Assembly: GCA_964017155.1 (NCBI GenBank)
Contig: OZ024854.1
Span: 19,122,555 to 19,186,554 of the forward strand
DNA from: Oasisia sp. SBJ-2009
Lineage: Eukaryota; Annelida; Polychaeta; Sabellida; Siboglinidae
DNA: 64,000 nt
Direction: 5' to 3'
The notes beneath the pieces are model-generated. The model had not been told where the DNA came from. It did not search any database and saw only the letters and a program-made list of their open reading frames with translations. Positions 36,101 through 46,029 of the stretch are shown here, piece by piece. The translations under genes were made by a program, and so were the position numbers. Numbering within the stretch: position 1 is the stretch's first letter; each line of letters opens with the position of its first letter.

Positions 36101-38573
36101 TGATGTGTTGTTACTGTTGCAGGTAACACGATACAGGTATAGGACACTACAAGTTGATGTGATGTTACTGTTGCAGGTAACACGATACAGGTATAGGACA
36201 CTACAAGTTGATGTGATGTTACTGTTGCAGGTAACACGAGTCAGGTATAGGACACTACAAGTTGATGTGATGTTACTGTTGCAGGTAACGCGATACAGGT
36301 ATAGGACACTACAAGTTGATGTGATGTTACTGTTGCAGGTAACACGATACAGGTATAGGACACTACAAGTTGATGTGATGTTACTGTTGCAGGTAACACG
36401 AGTCAGGTATACGACACTACAAGTTGATGTGATGTTACTGTTGCAGGTAACATGAGTCAGGTATAGGACATTACAAGTTGATGTGATGTTACTGTTGCAG
36501 GTAACGCGATACAGGTATAGGACACTACAAGTTGATGTGCTGTTACTGTTGCAGGTAACACGAGTCAGGTATAGGACACTACAAGTTGATGTGCTGTTAC
36601 TGTTGCAGGTAACACGAGTCAGGTATAGGACACTACAAGTTGATGTGCTGTTACTGTTGCAGGTAACGCGAGTCAGGTAAGTGACGGGGCAGCGGCAGTG
36701 ATCGTGACCCGGCGGGCCACGGCCGCTGCTCTGGGGCTGCCAGTTCTAGGGGCACTCAAGAGCTATGCCGTGGTCGGGGTGCCGCCCAACGTCATGGGCA
36801 TTGGACCAGCCTTTGCAATCCCAGTCGCCCTCCACAGGGCAGGTGAGATGAGCCTGGGACCATGGGTCCATAATGTGTGTGTGGGCATGTGTACATGAGT
36901 GGGTGGGTGTGTTGAGTTGTTTGTGTGGTTATGTGATCGAGTGTGTGTATACAATTCAAGCTTTATAAAGAATGTATAAATTCCATAAACTTACAATTAG
37001 CAAACTATGTTACAGGTTACTACAGCTTCTAAAGGAGTGCTGAATATTCTGTAGAACAAATAGGCACAAAATATTCATATAGAATAACTTATAGTCATCT
37101 GGTGTTATAGAACGTTATAGATTCTATGAAAATATAATTTAAAATGCTGTGGTGATGTGTTGGCCATCTCAAATGTAATTGTTTTATACACAAAGATAAC
37201 ATGGCAACCAGGTTTATTACCCATAGTAGCTGAAAATTAAACATTAATGTTAACTGAAACAGTTAAATTGGACATAAAACATGTAAGTTGTAACAATATT
37301 AAAGTGACACTGAATTGGACAATGCATGCTCTGTCAGTCACGAGGTTTCAATAGTTTTCATCAAATGTAGTTTCGTATATGATGTTAATGGTATGAGACC
37401 AAGTGTCGTTTCCACTGCAGGTCTGGGGATATCTGACATTGACATTTTCGAGCTGAACGAGGCGTTTGCCAGTCAGGCGACGTATTGTGTAGAGAAGCTG
37501 GGAATTCCATATGAGAAGTTGAATCCTAAAGGTGGCGCCATCGCTCTCGGTCACCCGGTTGGTTGCACCGGTGCTCGCCAGGTGGGGACACTGCTGCACG
37601 AGTTGAAACGTCGAGGAAAACGGTAAGAACGCGAACGAACAGGAAGTGTTACGTGTGTCGCACATGTAGAGCCACTGTGCAGTTGTTATACAGTAGACAC
37701 AGAAGAGAAAACATAACGGTAATCGTTGTTTTTTTCGATCATTGTTTATTTTATAAATTTTTGAAGCTCTACACATACTGGAGATCCCAATTGTACACAT
37801 GATATTGTATTGTATCTTTTGCCCTGTTTTTTATAATTATTTTAATCATGTTTAAATTTTTTCATGATCTATTTATTAATTTTTATTGCCCACTTTTTTA
37901 TTCATTTACTTGTACCCTGTAATTGCTCTAATTGTATTTTATGTATTTTAACTTTTGTAATTGTATTTTATGTATACATGTCCGAAATGAACATTACACA
38001 TTACATTATTAAGGTTATTATTATGGCTTTAGTGTAATATGTCATTCTTATCTACCTGTATCACAGAATGTTAATTTTATCACACCATATCCTTTGTCAT
38101 TATTAACACATACTAATTAATGATCATATTGGCTTTATGTGTTACCAAATGATGTAGTGTGATAGAACGAACATTTTGGAGTTGATGCAATTTTGCAAGA
38201 AAGACATAAAGTGGTAGTGATTTGGACCAAAGGAGTTGAGGAGAACTATTTACAGATATTACTGTACAACATAGTCAAAATATTACATACCGTACTGGGA
38301 CATCTAGCGAGATTTCAGCGTCAAGCAACCTTTATGAGATGTGAGAGTCAATATGATTGTAAGATGAAGGTCACATACGTAATTAATAACAGTTGTTCAT
38401 TGGCTAATAATCACGATCAGATTGGACTCCGCGAGGCGTGTTTTCATCGTTGATATCTGTTATTTTTTCTCACTGAAATCAACTATTTTAAATACATTGT
38501 TTGCAACAATTGAATGACGTTAGTGTTGACAAATATAGTAATGAATCTATGGCTATTGCACTTTAGATTTTAA

Positions 38574-38607
<34 letters not shown>

Positions 38608-38887
38608 TGTATGTATAATTGTATATATATATATATATTATATATATATACACACACATACATATACACGCACACACGCGCGCACGCGCACGCATGCACG
38701 CAGTACGTTGCGATCAGTGTACAGTTTGTGGTTATTTGATCGACAAGAGCTGTGTTGACTACGTACGTCGTATTTCAGGGCCTACGGCGTGGTGTCGATG
38801 TGCATGGGTACAGGCATGGGCGCAGCCGCTGTCTTCGAGTATCCGGGTCGAATCGGGACCGACGACCGACCAATGTCTCGACTATGA
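28496..38887 (+). CDS. ACAA1: ACAA1, peroxisomal 3-ketoacyl-CoA thiolase, 12 exons
   Basis: Exons: 28496-28603, 29112-29205, 29803-29860, 30525-30604, 31264-31306, 31885-31992, 32682-32762, 33207-33303, 34391-34484, 36663-36842, 37421-37622, 38779-38887. All introns are GT-AG and in phase; CDS 1254 nt, 417 aa (human about 424). The enzyme cleaves 3-ketoacyl-CoA with CoA to give acetyl-CoA and a shortened acyl-CoA. Visible motifs: CSSGLQAV with nucleophile Cys102, NEAF at 327-330, [11 protein letters not shown] with His359, and CMGTGMG with Cys390. SYAVVGVPP and MGIGPA in exon 10 are typical of ACAA1 rather than mitochondrial ACAA2 or cytosolic ACAT2. The N-terminus lacks a PTS2-like nonapeptide, while the C-terminus extends about 12 residues past the usual EYPG end and finishes in SRL. 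The start at 28496 is chosen because homology begins soon after it; an in-frame upstream ATG at 28361 would add 45 non-conserved residues. Confidence 0.95.
29487..29740 (-). mobile_element. SINE-1 copy, ACAA1 intron 2
   Basis: Same family as at 22 kb, opposite to ACAA1 transcription. It has the same tRNA-like head (gattgaaccaccgtcccctc on the plus strand) and tail (ctctctagaatt). Confidence 0.7.
30064..30104. repeat. (CA)n microsatellite in ACAA1 intron 3
   Basis: About 20 CA units. Confidence 0.97.
30525..30604 (+). CDS. ACAA1: ACAA1 exon 4, nucleophile cysteine exon
   Basis: Flanked by ccag and gtaagt. It encodes residues 87-114 including the CSSGLQAV loop with catalytic Cys102. The residues before the loop read YTTCRM, whereas animal ACAA1 proteins usually have STVNRQ, so an extra Cys (Cys99) sits three residues before the nucleophile. 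Confidence 0.9.
30827..31110 (+). mobile_element. Non-LTR retrotransposon C-terminal remnant in ACAA1 intron 4
   Basis: Frameshifted reading resembles the end of CR1/Jockey-type ORF2 proteins: [17 protein letters not shown], then FPPVL, then [13 protein letters not shown]. It ends in an atcatcatcattattattat tail, as is usual for such 3' ends. Confidence 0.6.
32121..32236. repeat. Perfect 37-bp inverted repeat (hairpin) in ACAA1 intron 6
   Basis: Arms 32121-32157 and 32200-32236 are exact reverse complements around a 42-nt loop. Confidence 0.95.
33330..34300 (+). repeat. 20-bp minisatellite filling ACAA1 intron 8
   Basis: About 48 units of tgttgcaacattgtcagtac, starting about 30 bp after the exon 8 donor. 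The first third is homogeneous 20-mers; later units vary in length (gtgcaac, gcaacaattg). It lies wholly inside the intron. Long open frames across it are products of the repeat. Confidence 0.95.
35047..36676 (+). repeat. 54-bp minisatellite spanning the ACAA1 exon 10 acceptor
   Basis: From 35097 to the real exon start at 36663 is exactly 29 x 54 bp with no net indel. Each unit holds ttactgttgcag, then 14 nt matching the start of exon 10 (GTAAC-R-CGAGTCAG or a GATACAG variant), then gtatag. Variants alternate between cgagtcag and cgatacag in blocks. If an upstream copy is used as acceptor, the exon frame meets TAG six codons in. The 475-codon open frame over the array is in a different frame from the exon and is not a gene. 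Confidence 0.95.
36663..36842 (+). CDS. ACAA1: ACAA1 exon 10, next to the acceptor-carrying array
   Basis: It encodes [15 protein letters not shown] and the SYAVVGVPP block. The acceptor ctgttgcag at its 5' edge is the last of 30 near-identical acceptors spaced exactly 54 bp apart. Codons Gln-Val-Ser (CAG GTA AGT) form a consensus donor-like sequence 14 nt into the exon. The true donor gtgaga follows 36842. Confidence 0.93.
37421..37622 (+). CDS. ACAA1: ACAA1 exon 11, thiolase C-terminal catalytic motifs
   Basis: Preceded by ccactgcag and followed by gtaaga. It carries NEAFASQ (327-333) and [11 protein letters not shown] with His359, which with Cys390 in exon 12 completes the thiolase active site. 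Confidence 0.95.
38576..38702. repeat. TA and CA/CG microsatellites in ACAA1 intron 11
   Basis: Two TA tracts followed by acacacgcgcgcacgcgcac-type sequence, about 80 bp before the exon 12 acceptor. Confidence 0.95.
38779..38887 (+). CDS. ACAA1: ACAA1 exon 12, last coding exon ending in a PTS1-like tripeptide
   Basis: Preceded by tatttcag. It encodes [16 protein letters not shown] and then a 12-residue extension ending Met-Ser-Arg-Leu before TGA at 38885-38887. The tripeptide SRL fits the PTS1 consensus [SAC][KRH][LM], and a basic residue lies just upstream. Confidence 0.93.
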
Positions 38888-39092
38888 CGAGCGTCAAACT
38901 ATAATTGTTGTCGTCATACGAGTTATTGAACAGTGATATATTGTTTAAGTTTGATTATACACTGTAGTAAATATTTTATTTTTAAGCATATATTTTTGTT
39001 GATTGTATATTTTATAGGAACCTAAAATGATTTGCAAAATATGTACGTACGTAAATGTACGTAAAATTCGAATGATAATGTATACCATAAGC

Positions 39093-39098
39093 AATAAA
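39093..39098 (+). terminator. ACAA1 poly(A) signal candidate 1 (AATAAA)
   Basis: Canonical hexamer 206 nt after the ACAA1 stop in an AT-rich 3' UTR; the first AATAAA downstream. Confidence 0.55.
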
Positions 39099-39176
39099 CC
39101 GATTTTAGTGGTTGATAGACACAACTGACTGTATCTCATGTAGTCGTCAGTCACAATGAGTACACGTAGTCATTTC

Positions 39177-39182
39177 AATAAA
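39177..39182 (+). terminator. ACAA1 poly(A) signal candidate 2 (AATAAA)
   Basis: Second canonical hexamer, about 85 nt after the first. Either or both could be used. Confidence 0.45.
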
Positions 39183-39199
39183 ATTATGGTTTTACCAAT

Positions 39200-39868
39200 A
39201 GCTATCATGGGAGCCCGAACGGACACCCTTCAACTATGTCCCTCCCTTCTGAAGCTTACCAAAAAAATCCACCTTGATATGCCCTAAGAATCTTAGAAAG
39301 CACGCCTTGCCAAAATGTCGAGGGCTGAACCTATGTCCAATCCTTCCACCAACATATTGGAGCGCTGAGGCACACCTGGTACTGACGTCCATGCTATATA
39401 TATTATAACGTTGCTGTTCTGTGCATGTGACAAGAAGGTTGACAAACGATTGATGGCACTGTAGTTTGTAGATAATAGATACTGATCACCTTCACCTATT
39501 GTCAAGAGACTTCTTAAAAACATTGTACGTAATATAGCGGAAATCATAGTCACGATGTGTAAGACTATGAAATAACAATACTCATGTTGGACTTACGGAA
39601 AGATTACTTTGAATTAAACCGAACTTACAGAGTGTTCACCGTGTTCTTTCATCTGCAACGTTTGCTGCGTATATTAACGAATAGATCCATAGCGATGTTA
39701 GCCAGGAAGCTAGCGTCCTCGCTTCCCAAGAGTTAGCCTGACGTGTGAGTCTGGGAAGGGGCACAGTAGGAAGATGGAAGCAGGTTTGCCATGATGAAAA
39801 CGAGAGATTATTTACATACACGGGGATACATCTGTTCACACGTGTCGGTTGACTTCAAGACGATGAAG
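39200..39868. other. No recognised gene downstream of ACAA1
   Basis: Short ORFs only, none with family motifs. Confidence 0.5.
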
Positions 39869-40100
39869 TGGGGAGCGGTGGTCGCGCGGTAGAGCGCCGG
39901 ACTGTCAATCGAGGGGACTCTGGTTCAATCCCACCTGCCGCCGTTTCGAAACTTAGGGGTAATATCGTTCACCCCAACTTTGCCTGTGTCTTTCGGAAGA
40001 GCCACGAAAAGCCGGTGGTCCCTTTTATCTCGTGTCTATGCCAGGGGAAGTAAAAGATTCCAATGTGTAACCTGTATTGGACTCACAATTTCTCGTTGGA
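39869..40100 (+). mobile_element. SINE-1 copy, downstream of ACAA1
   Basis: Head ggggagcggtggtcgcgcgg then tagagcgccggactgtcaat, B box GGTTCAATCCC, body with ccggtggtccc and aggggaagtaaaag. Plus-strand orientation. Confidence 0.7.
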
Positions 40101-40825
40101 CTTGAAACGCCCTGCAAACAGCCCCGTCCAGTATCTGAGAGAAAGAAACAAGTGACACTGTAAGAAAGAGGACCCGTGGGCCGTGGTTCCACTTAAGCCC
40201 GTTTACAATCGGTCCGTAATGTACGAAAAAAATACGATAATTTGTTCAAGGACGAAACGAGTGCTTTATCTCGCGCGGGTCCCTCGATATGCTCTCCAAT
40301 TACATTAGCGTTATCAACACCGAACACTGCATGTCTAGAACCGGTTAGTTGTAGCGCTGACGAACGAAGACGTTTTTTCAAATGGATTTCTCGCTGGATG
40401 TGAATATCCTGTTTGGTGATGTCTCTACGTGTTGTTGTCTTCGGGTATTTCAATAAATTATTTCAGTTCGACAACATTACATTAACAATATTACATACAG
40501 TAGACTTACATGAAGGCGAAACGACAAGTATAACGTGTCCCTTGAGCGAGATTTATGGTATAATTGATTTGTTTAATTGTAATGCATTATTTGTCCACGG
40601 GATAATAACTTCTTCTTATCTTAGACTACATTAGTGCCAAAAAACGGCGCAATTCTATTCGTACTGTTTATAATAATGTAAAGGGAGTTTCAAAACAATA
40701 CCAGATTTGTGATGCACCGCATGCAGCCTCACACCGTCACTAGCTTCGGCATACTCCGCATTATTCACAAAATTAATCCCTATCTTTATTATTGATCGTC
40801 TCGAGCCAGATGTCGCTGCTGCTGA

Positions 40826-41155
40826 TTACGTCAGTTTATTTAGAACTTTCCAAGGCTTTTGGTACCATTGATCATACAATCTTAATTGATAAATTGAAAT
40901 ACTATGGTGTACATGGAATACATCTCAAATTATTCATCAGTTACCTAGAAAATCGTAGACAATACAAGGAAATTGACAATATCAAATCAAATATGTCATC
41001 AATTACACAAGGTTCAATCTTAGGACTACTACTATTCATCATAATATATATATATATATCAATGATTTTGCTTAAGCAACTAAAATGTTTAACTCTCTAA
41101 TTTATGCCGACGATACAACTCTATCAAGTACACTAAACATGTTCAATGATAACTT
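40826..41155 (+). pseudogene. Reverse transcriptase fragment of a non-LTR retrotransposon
   Basis: Readable RT blocks: LSKAFGTIDHTILIDKLKYYG, SYLENRRQY, SSITQGSILG then LLFI, and after a shift [11 protein letters not shown], i.e. fingers/palm motifs with the YADD box. A (TA)n tract at 41043-41060 replaces the usual INDI/INDF segment and breaks the frame. No intact element. Confidence 0.85.
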
Positions 41156-41185
41156 ACATGACGAAAAAAGAAAATATGCTTATAG

Positions 41186-41248
41186 AATTCCTATTTCATG
41201 CTATATAATAAATATAGGTGTGTACCTAGTAAATTACTTACGTACTGC

Positions 41249-41295
<47 letters not shown>

Positions 41296-41557
41296 ATTAT
41301 ATATATACACCAAAGAGTGAAATATATATAATTTCACTCTGGTGTATGTATATATATATATATATACATACACAAAAGAGTGACATTATATATATATATA
41401 TATATATATATATTTCACTCTTTGGTATATATATATATATGTGTGTGGCGCAGTACGTAAGTAATTTACTAGGTACACACCTATATATATATATACCAAA
41501 GAGTGAAATATATATATATTTCACTCTTTGGTGTGTATATGTATGTATGTATGTATG

Positions 41558-41610
<53 letters not shown>

Positions 41611-41622
41611 TAAGTATTTATA

Positions 41623-41662
<40 letters not shown>

Positions 41663-41808
41663 TAAGTATTTGTAATATTATTGTCTGCTTTATTATTACA
41701 TAACTGATAAATATTTTCACCCATATATATGAAAACTAAATAATTCCTATTTCATGCTATATAACAAACACAGGTATGCACCTAGTAAATTACTTACATA
41801 CTGCACCA
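41186..41808. repeat. TA-rich foldback bounded by 67-bp direct repeats
   Basis: Direct repeats 41186-41252 and 41742-41808 bracket TA arrays. The inner 40 bp of the left one (41213-41252) is perfectly inverted at 41446-41485. Several smaller hairpins of the type caaagagtgaaa / tttcactctttg lie inside. Confidence 0.75.
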
Positions 41809-42687
41809 GCAGCGTATTGGCGAAAATGGAACCTTGCTAGCATTGGCTACACTTCGCTGCTGCTTGACCATCAGTTTGAAAGCCAGCTGTGCATGTTTTT
41901 GTAATATAATACAGTTAAATATACACACTTCAGCGATTACACGTTTGGCTTACGTCGCCCACAGTATGCGTTGTTTTCAACTCGCACAAATAGAAATATA
42001 ACATTTGGCAAATGATATTTGTTTGAGAAATTAAACTATAAAAATAATCGCTTCAGTGCACCTGTCTGAAGTAGTTGTGTGCTTCCAACCGATGTTCACT
42101 GTTACCAATTTATGAGTGACTTAGAACGAAATTCACAAATTTACCTGTTCGTAATGCAGGACCGTCAAAAAGGCGATCGTCCAGTTTTAGGAAGTGTCTC
42201 GTTTTCACGCGTTTCCCCTACACATGTTGACTAGTGAGAAATCAGACTAACCTTGCAATTTGAAACACACATTAAAATAAACATTATTTTACACAACTAG
42301 TATTTTGACGCATATGTACTAGTTACGACGTGTTTTGTAATCATAAATAACTGACAGTGCCCACAATTAAACCAAAACAGAACCGTTTGCGATAGTGAAG
42401 CCAACTGTGACCTTTATAAAATTCCAATTCTTTGGTTGCTGTCACGCAACATCCGACGATATAGATGTCGAACAAATCGATGTCTAACAGATCGTGTAAT
42501 CGTTTCGTGACCTTTTTATTAAACACGGACGGATCCCGTAATGCAATAAACCACGCTTTGTTCGGCAGAACTGGTGGCTAAGCTACTCAGCTATGTTTGA
42601 AAACAGATTACAACGTTGCGTCGGCTATAGATTATCTGGGGATTTGGGAAATTTACACGTGTCAGTTCGAATCGTCAATGTGCTAAT

Positions 42688-42762
42688 GGGGCGCGCTGGC
42701 CAAGTAGTCGGGGCACCGGATTTTCAGTCCAGAGGATTGTAGGTCGAATCCACATGCGGCTG
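42688..42762 (+). mobile_element. tRNA-like SINE head or tRNA pseudogene
   Basis: TGGCCAAGTAGTCGGGGCAC resembles an A box and GGTCGAATCC a B box missing one T. The stem pairing is poor, so a functional tRNA is unlikely. Confidence 0.4.
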
Positions 42763-42921
42763 TTTTGTTATTATTTCGATAGGCCCAGTAATCGAGTCGG
42801 AAGAGGGGATACCCGTGCACCCCCCCCCCCTCACGGAAATATATTTTTATTTGAATAGATCGGAAAAATACGTAGAAAACGATTTGCTATGTTAACAAGT
42901 AAGCGAAATGATGTATCATTT

Positions 42922-43230
42922 TTATGCAAATTAGTGCCGCCATTATTGAGAAATCTATTTTTCACTATATCTTTGCCAATATTGCAGATAACTGACAAAA
43001 TAAGATGCATAGACCCATGTTATGTAGGTCAGTGACCATAATAAAACTAATGTTGATATGATCATATGTGTCTATGGCAGCTTAATATGCAAATTAGTGC
43101 CGCCATTATTGAAAAATCTATGTTCACATTATCTCGGCCAATATTGCACATAACTGCACAAATAAGGTTTCCAGACCCATGTTTTCAGGGTCAACGATCA
43201 CTAAAGGACCATTCTTGTACTAAATACGCG
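42922..43230. repeat. Tandem duplication, about 165-bp unit, diverged
   Basis: Both halves start atgcaaattagtgccgccat and share gccaatattgca and agacccatgtt in the same order. Confidence 0.85.
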
Positions 43231-43504
43231 TGTCCCTGACATACTAAGCACATTCTAAAGTGCCAGCATTACAGAAAATGTGACTTTTTCGGTGTATCTC
43301 AGCCAATTTCGACTAGACTTTAGACCTACTTCACAATTTCGTCCCATCGCGGCTGCCTATTTCCTTCGGATGATACATTAAAAACCCTTCAATTTGGGAC
43401 TGAACAGTTCTATCGTAACGACTGAACCGCAAAATGATATAGTCATTATGACTGTGGACGAAATGATGTGTGGTCATCGAGACTGAAGGCAAAATGATGT
43501 ATTA

Positions 43505-44100
43505 ATCACATTGGTTGTGGACAGAATGGTGACGTCACCATGGTTGAATCTGTCGACGGAAATGACAATCACCGTGACTGTTGACAGAATGGTCAAATCA
43601 CCGTGATTTATTCTGTCGACGGAAATAACAATCACTGTGACTGTTGACAGAAAGGTAAAATCACCGTGATTTACTCTGTCGGCGGAGATGAAAATCACCG
43701 TGACTGTTGACAGAATGGTGAAATCACCGTGATTGACTCTGTCGACGGAAATGACAATCACCGTGACTGTTGACAGAATGGTGAAATCACCGTGATTGAC
43801 TCTGTCGACGGAAATGACAATCACCGTGACTGTTGACAGAATGGTGAAATCACCGTGATTGACTCTGTCGACGGAAATGACAATCACCGTGACTGTTGAC
43901 AGAATGGGAAATCACCGTGATTGACTCTGTCGACGGAAATGACAATCACCGTGATTGTTGACAGAATGGTTAAATCACCGTGATTGACTCTGTCGACGGA
44001 AATGACAATCACCGTGATTGTTGACAGAATGGTTAAATCACCGTGATTGACTCTGTCGACGGAAATGACAATCACCATGACGGTCGGGGAAATGGTACAA
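43505..44100. repeat. 63-bp minisatellite
   Basis: About 9 units containing gactctgtcgacggaaatga, caatcaccgtgactgttgac and agaatggtgaaatcaccgtg. Open in one minus frame because 63 is a multiple of three; no other sign of coding. Confidence 0.93.
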
Positions 44101-44439
44101 TAACCGTGACAGACTCTGTCCACGCAAAGAACAATCATCGCGATTGTTACCAGTAAGGTACACTTACTGTGACTGACGGCATTATGCTATAGTCACCTCG
44201 CCTGTCGACAGAAAGGTACACTATTTATCACAGTGACTATAGACACATCAGTGCAATCACCGTGACGCGTAACGGTCGGGTACAACAACCGTGACTTTCA
44301 ATAAAATGGTGCAATCGCTGTACCATGTCTACCAACAAATCGCAGTTGCCCCCGATGGTGAACCGAACAGAACTACATCGACGATGGTAATATTCCTTCG
44401 CTCGCCCTCTCAATGTGTCGCCGTCTCGGTCTCGGTCTC

Positions 44440-44696
44440 GGGCGTCGGACGGCGCGTTCCGGACCGGACCGCCTCGGACCGTGGCGGAGAACCACCACCA
44501 CCATCACCCGCCGCGGAGGTCGCCCGCGAGCGCGAGATCGGCGCGTCGATACGACCAATCAGCACGCGCTAATCTGCCGCAAGACGCGCGCGCACGTGCG
44601 TCGGGTAGCATCGCGGCGCTGCGCGGCGCGGCGGCGAACACGTGAAAATCGATGGGCTTTATATGAGGAAAGATTTAAGTGCATTTTCGGCACAAA
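44440..44696 (+). promoter_or_regulatory. CpG-rich candidate promoter
   Basis: Very CpG-dense DNA, in sharp contrast to its AT-rich surroundings. It contains a CCAAT box at 44555-44559, about 140 bp before the ATG of the next exon, and E-box-like CACGTG cores. Confidence 0.5.
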
Positions 44697-44858
44697 ATGC
44701 CAGCAAGTCGAACGGCGGGCTCGTCGACGTGGCGAGCCTTGGTCGACGCGCCAGGCATGTTTCTCGTGCACAAGTACAACCAGTTCAAGCGGCAGCGACA
44801 AACGGACAGTCGGCGCAAAGTGACCGAGAACGAGCTGCAGCGACTCAACGGCAAGATC
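44697..44858 (+). CDS. Candidate first coding exon, unknown basic protein
   Basis: ATG in good context (cacaaaATGC) opens 54 codons ending exactly at a gtgagt donor (phase 0). Residues include MFLVHKYNQFKRQRQTDSRR and KVTENELQRLNGKI, the latter with the look of a coiled-coil start. The promoter-like CpG island upstream and the clean donor support a real first exon. I do not recognise the family, and no second exon was identified, although the gene could extend beyond 64 kb or lie in the unassigned 45-64 kb. Confidence 0.5.
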
Positions 44859-46029
44859 GTGAGTACCCCGGGCCCGGCCCCGTGTCGGCCGACCACTTCT
44901 AAAGCGTCTTCGGGTCGCCCCGCGTGCCCCTCGTGACGTCACGTCATTAGCGTCAGGCCGCAGCGCACGTGGGGTCGTCCGATCTTTTATCCGAAAATCC
45001 TCACGGGTCTGAGGTCGGACTAGGAGTTTTCTTATTCATGACCCGTGCGGGCGGCATGTCTGTGCATCTTCACGAGCCTTACTGTGTTGCTTCTTGCACT
45101 GAGGCGTAGAGTCCAGGACGACGCCACGATCGGGTGGCGTTCAGCTAGGTGTTGGTTGCGGCATGCGTTGGATGACGATGACGTCACGAAAGGATGTCTG
45201 ACTGGGTCTTGAATTGTGCATGCTTTAAATATTCTTGTTCCAGGGATAACGCAGGAGTTGATATGTTAGTATAGGTATATGTGTCTGACGTTGTTGTTTC
45301 ATGTTTCCCGTTCTTCTGTATCGGGTGTTTATAAAACAAAAAAACTACCATATAGAACCCGGGGGTGAACCAGTCACGTGACGTGTCTCGTGTGGGTTGA
45401 ACAAAATGACAGTTGCAAAGTGACAAAAGGTGCATTTGTCCTCTCAACCTATCGTCGTTCACATGCGGCTTTTGTCTTTTACTGGTGTCCCGAGTGATGT
45501 CGCGTCACCGCGGAGGTGACATCACAGGTGACTGTACCTCACGAGTGACGTGACATCACGGTTGACGTTGTGTCACGGGTACAGTGACATCACGCGTGAG
45601 CCGACTCATTCCCACACCGTCGCGTTCACTTGACAACTCCCACTACGAGCTACGCGGAAAAACAAACAAATGTTTTGTGGCTACGAAGTGCGTTGGGCAA
45701 GTCGTATGTACGGCACGTTCAGACGCCGACCGCCGTGGGACTTGGCTTCTTTCACGCCAAGACCTCATTGCGTGGCGCTACTAACTTACAACGGCAGGCG
45801 CGTCGGTTCCAGCGCTCCTGGCCCTCAACACACGAGCTGCGTTGAAAGTTCACGTTGGAAGTTCAAACCGGGCGTACTGTACTCGCATCTATGACTGTAC
45901 TACAGTTGGCCCTTAGCGCAGAGCCAACATTTGTGGTAGTGGGAGTGAAATACAATAATACTATTTACCCGCCCCCAATATAAAACTTGGAGTGCCTGAA
46001 GAGTTGTTACAGAAACGAAAAAGCAATGT
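44859..46029. other. Presumed first intron of the 44.7-kb exon
   Basis: CRE-like motifs and a TGACATCA-rich stretch at 45480-45600; no second exon recognised. Confidence 0.35.
44934..45186. promoter_or_regulatory. Pair of perfect CRE palindromes
   Basis: TGACGTCA at 44934-44941 and again at 45179-45186, in the presumed first intron. A further cluster of TGACATCA-like motifs lies at 45480-45600. Function is inferred from motif only. Confidence 0.35.

Noticed and set aside
35028..36455. 475-codon open frame with an 18-residue repeat ([18 protein letters not shown])
   Set aside because: Product of a 54-bp repeat without stops in that frame; it lies in ACAA1 intron 9 and is out of frame with exon 10.
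39869..39942. tRNA gene
   Set aside because: A and B boxes are present but the same head with the same body occurs at 22 and 29.7 kb, so it is a SINE; the cloverleaf is imperfect.
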